DNA of 64,000 bases from HGW-17 sp964516435. GTDB taxonomy: Bacteria > Myxococcota_A > Polyangia > HGW-17. The notes below the pieces were generated by a model, which ran no database searches, had not been told where the DNA came from, and saw nothing but the letters and a program-made list of their open reading frames with translations. The stretch lies in assembly GCA_964516435.1 (NCBI GenBank), contig CAZEZP010000041.1, positions 1 to 64,000 of the forward strand. Reading direction: 5' to 3'. A program made the translations under genes and the position numbers. The number at the start of each line of letters is the position of its first letter. Position 1 is the stretch's first letter. Positions 63,342 to 64,000 of this stretch are shown here, in pieces.

Positions 63342-64000
63342 TCATTTCGGCCACAGGACGGGAGGATCCAGTTGCAGTCCCTCGATCTGGGCCGCCAGCC
63401 CCGGACGCGGATCGGCGGGGGGCAACTGCACGACGAGCAGCGGATAGTGCGTGGGAATCTCCATGCCCACGATGGCGAACTTCGGCGAACTGGCCAGCCA
63501 GTACATGCGGTCGGACCCCGTGCCCAGCGCGCACAGCACCGTCATGCCCCAGCGCGCGTGCAGTTCCCGGGTGAAATTCTCCCGGATGGGAAAGGGCGGC
63601 AGAATCTCCACGATGGAGGCTCCCCCGCGGCGGCGGATGAGTTCCGCGAATTCGTTCAGCCGGCCGACGAGGCGCTCCCGCAGGCGGGCCACCTGGGCGT
63701 CCACCTGGCTCAGATCCCGCACGAGCGCCTCCGTGTGCTCCGTGCTCACGGTGAACGAGGGATAGCGCATCCGGGAATAATCCAGCGGCAGCACCTCCTG
63801 CACGAACTCCCCCACGATGCGGGCCACGACGTCCGGCTCGTGCACCACCGGCACCTGCAGCACGGTGGCCTTGTGGGTGGGGTGGAGCCGCGCGGTGGTG
63901 ATGGCGTTGCCCAGCGTCTTCACGGCCCCGGGGGGCAGATCGAACATGCGCTCCCCGATCCGGATGGTCTTGCATTCCCACTGGATGTCCACGCGGTAGG
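63342..64000 (-). CDS. Unknown protein, 5' end cut by the window
   Basis: At least 219 aa, reading into the right edge (YRVDIQWECKT...). A GTG at 63992 could be a start but has no Shine-Dalgarno, so the gene probably continues beyond the window. Recognisable features are a helical region with heptads (EALVRDLSQVDAQVARLRERLVGRL) and strand-helix elements ending PRPGLAAQIEGLQLDPPVLWP. No family recognised. It stops 40 nt before the ABC-F start and is probably its operon partner. Confidence 0.6.
   Translation of the reverse strand, partial: YRVDIQWECKTIRIGERMFDLPPGAVKTLGNAITTARLHPTHKATVLQVPVVHEPDVVARIVGEFVQEVLPLDYSRMRYPSFTVSTEHTEALVRDLSQVDAQVARLRERLVGRLNEFAELIRRRGGASIVEILPPFPIRENFTRELHARWGMTVLCALGTGSDRMYWLASSPKFAIVGMEIPTHYPLLVVQLPPADPRPGLAAQIEGLQLDPPVLWPK

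Overview
The window is high-GC bacterial DNA that looks like a Myxococcota or related deltaproteobacterial lineage. That assignment is inference from gene content. The evidence is a Hanks-type Ser/Thr kinase with an extracytoplasmic tail, a CarD/CdnL-type regulator, a sigma-54 promoter, many lipoproteins (several Cys-rich or carrying Asp-rich 'NGIDDDGDG' modules), a CdaA/YbbR pair and an indolepyruvate oxidoreductase. Most genes are complete and there are no insertion sequences, phage genes, rRNA genes or CRISPR arrays.

Layout. 1-5170: tRNA-Ala, two tandem CapA-like secreted proteins, rpsA and rsmG. 5294-9772 (minus): miaB, then a carD-led run with a 58-aa two-helix protein, a 685-aa membrane protein and a small lipoprotein. 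9822-16924: a lipoprotein gene whose 3' end overlaps tRNA-Cys, two AgmX/PglI-like lipoproteins with a P-loop protein, a 729-aa Cys-rich lipoprotein (minus), a coiled-coil lipoprotein, a 27-aa membrane peptide with its own promoter, and a TM2 protein. 16940-25684 (minus): a complete recC-recB-recD operon. 25875-27485: the Ser/Thr kinase.

27679-32109 is the most unusual part. A near-consensus sigma-54 promoter precedes four tightly packed genes: a CBS-like/cupin protein, a fusion of a sugar- or cyclitol-phosphate nucleotidyltransferase with a sugar-phosphate cyclase resembling 2-deoxy-scyllo-inosose synthase, a short-chain dehydrogenase and a PfkB-family kinase. Together they could make a nucleotide-activated cyclitol. 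I know of no described pathway with this architecture.

32260-40382: ftsY (with an N-terminal membrane helix), three coupled membrane/TPR/HEAT-like proteins, a probable outer-membrane beta-barrel and a membrane metallophosphoesterase. 40514-49409 (minus): a VKOR-DsbA-DsbA fusion, a Cys-rich repeat lipoprotein, an envelope operon (Pal-like, lipoprotein, CpoB-like) running into uvrB, and cdaA-ybbR for c-di-AMP synthesis. 49436-64000 (minus): a membrane/GATase-like operon, iorAB with altered iron-sulfur motifs, a lipoprotein nuclease, pepN, a DUF6765-like protein behind a 42-bp minisatellite, an ABC-F ATPase and a gene cut by the window edge.

Promoters were called by eye from -35/-10 spacing. 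Family assignments come from remembered motifs, not from searches.
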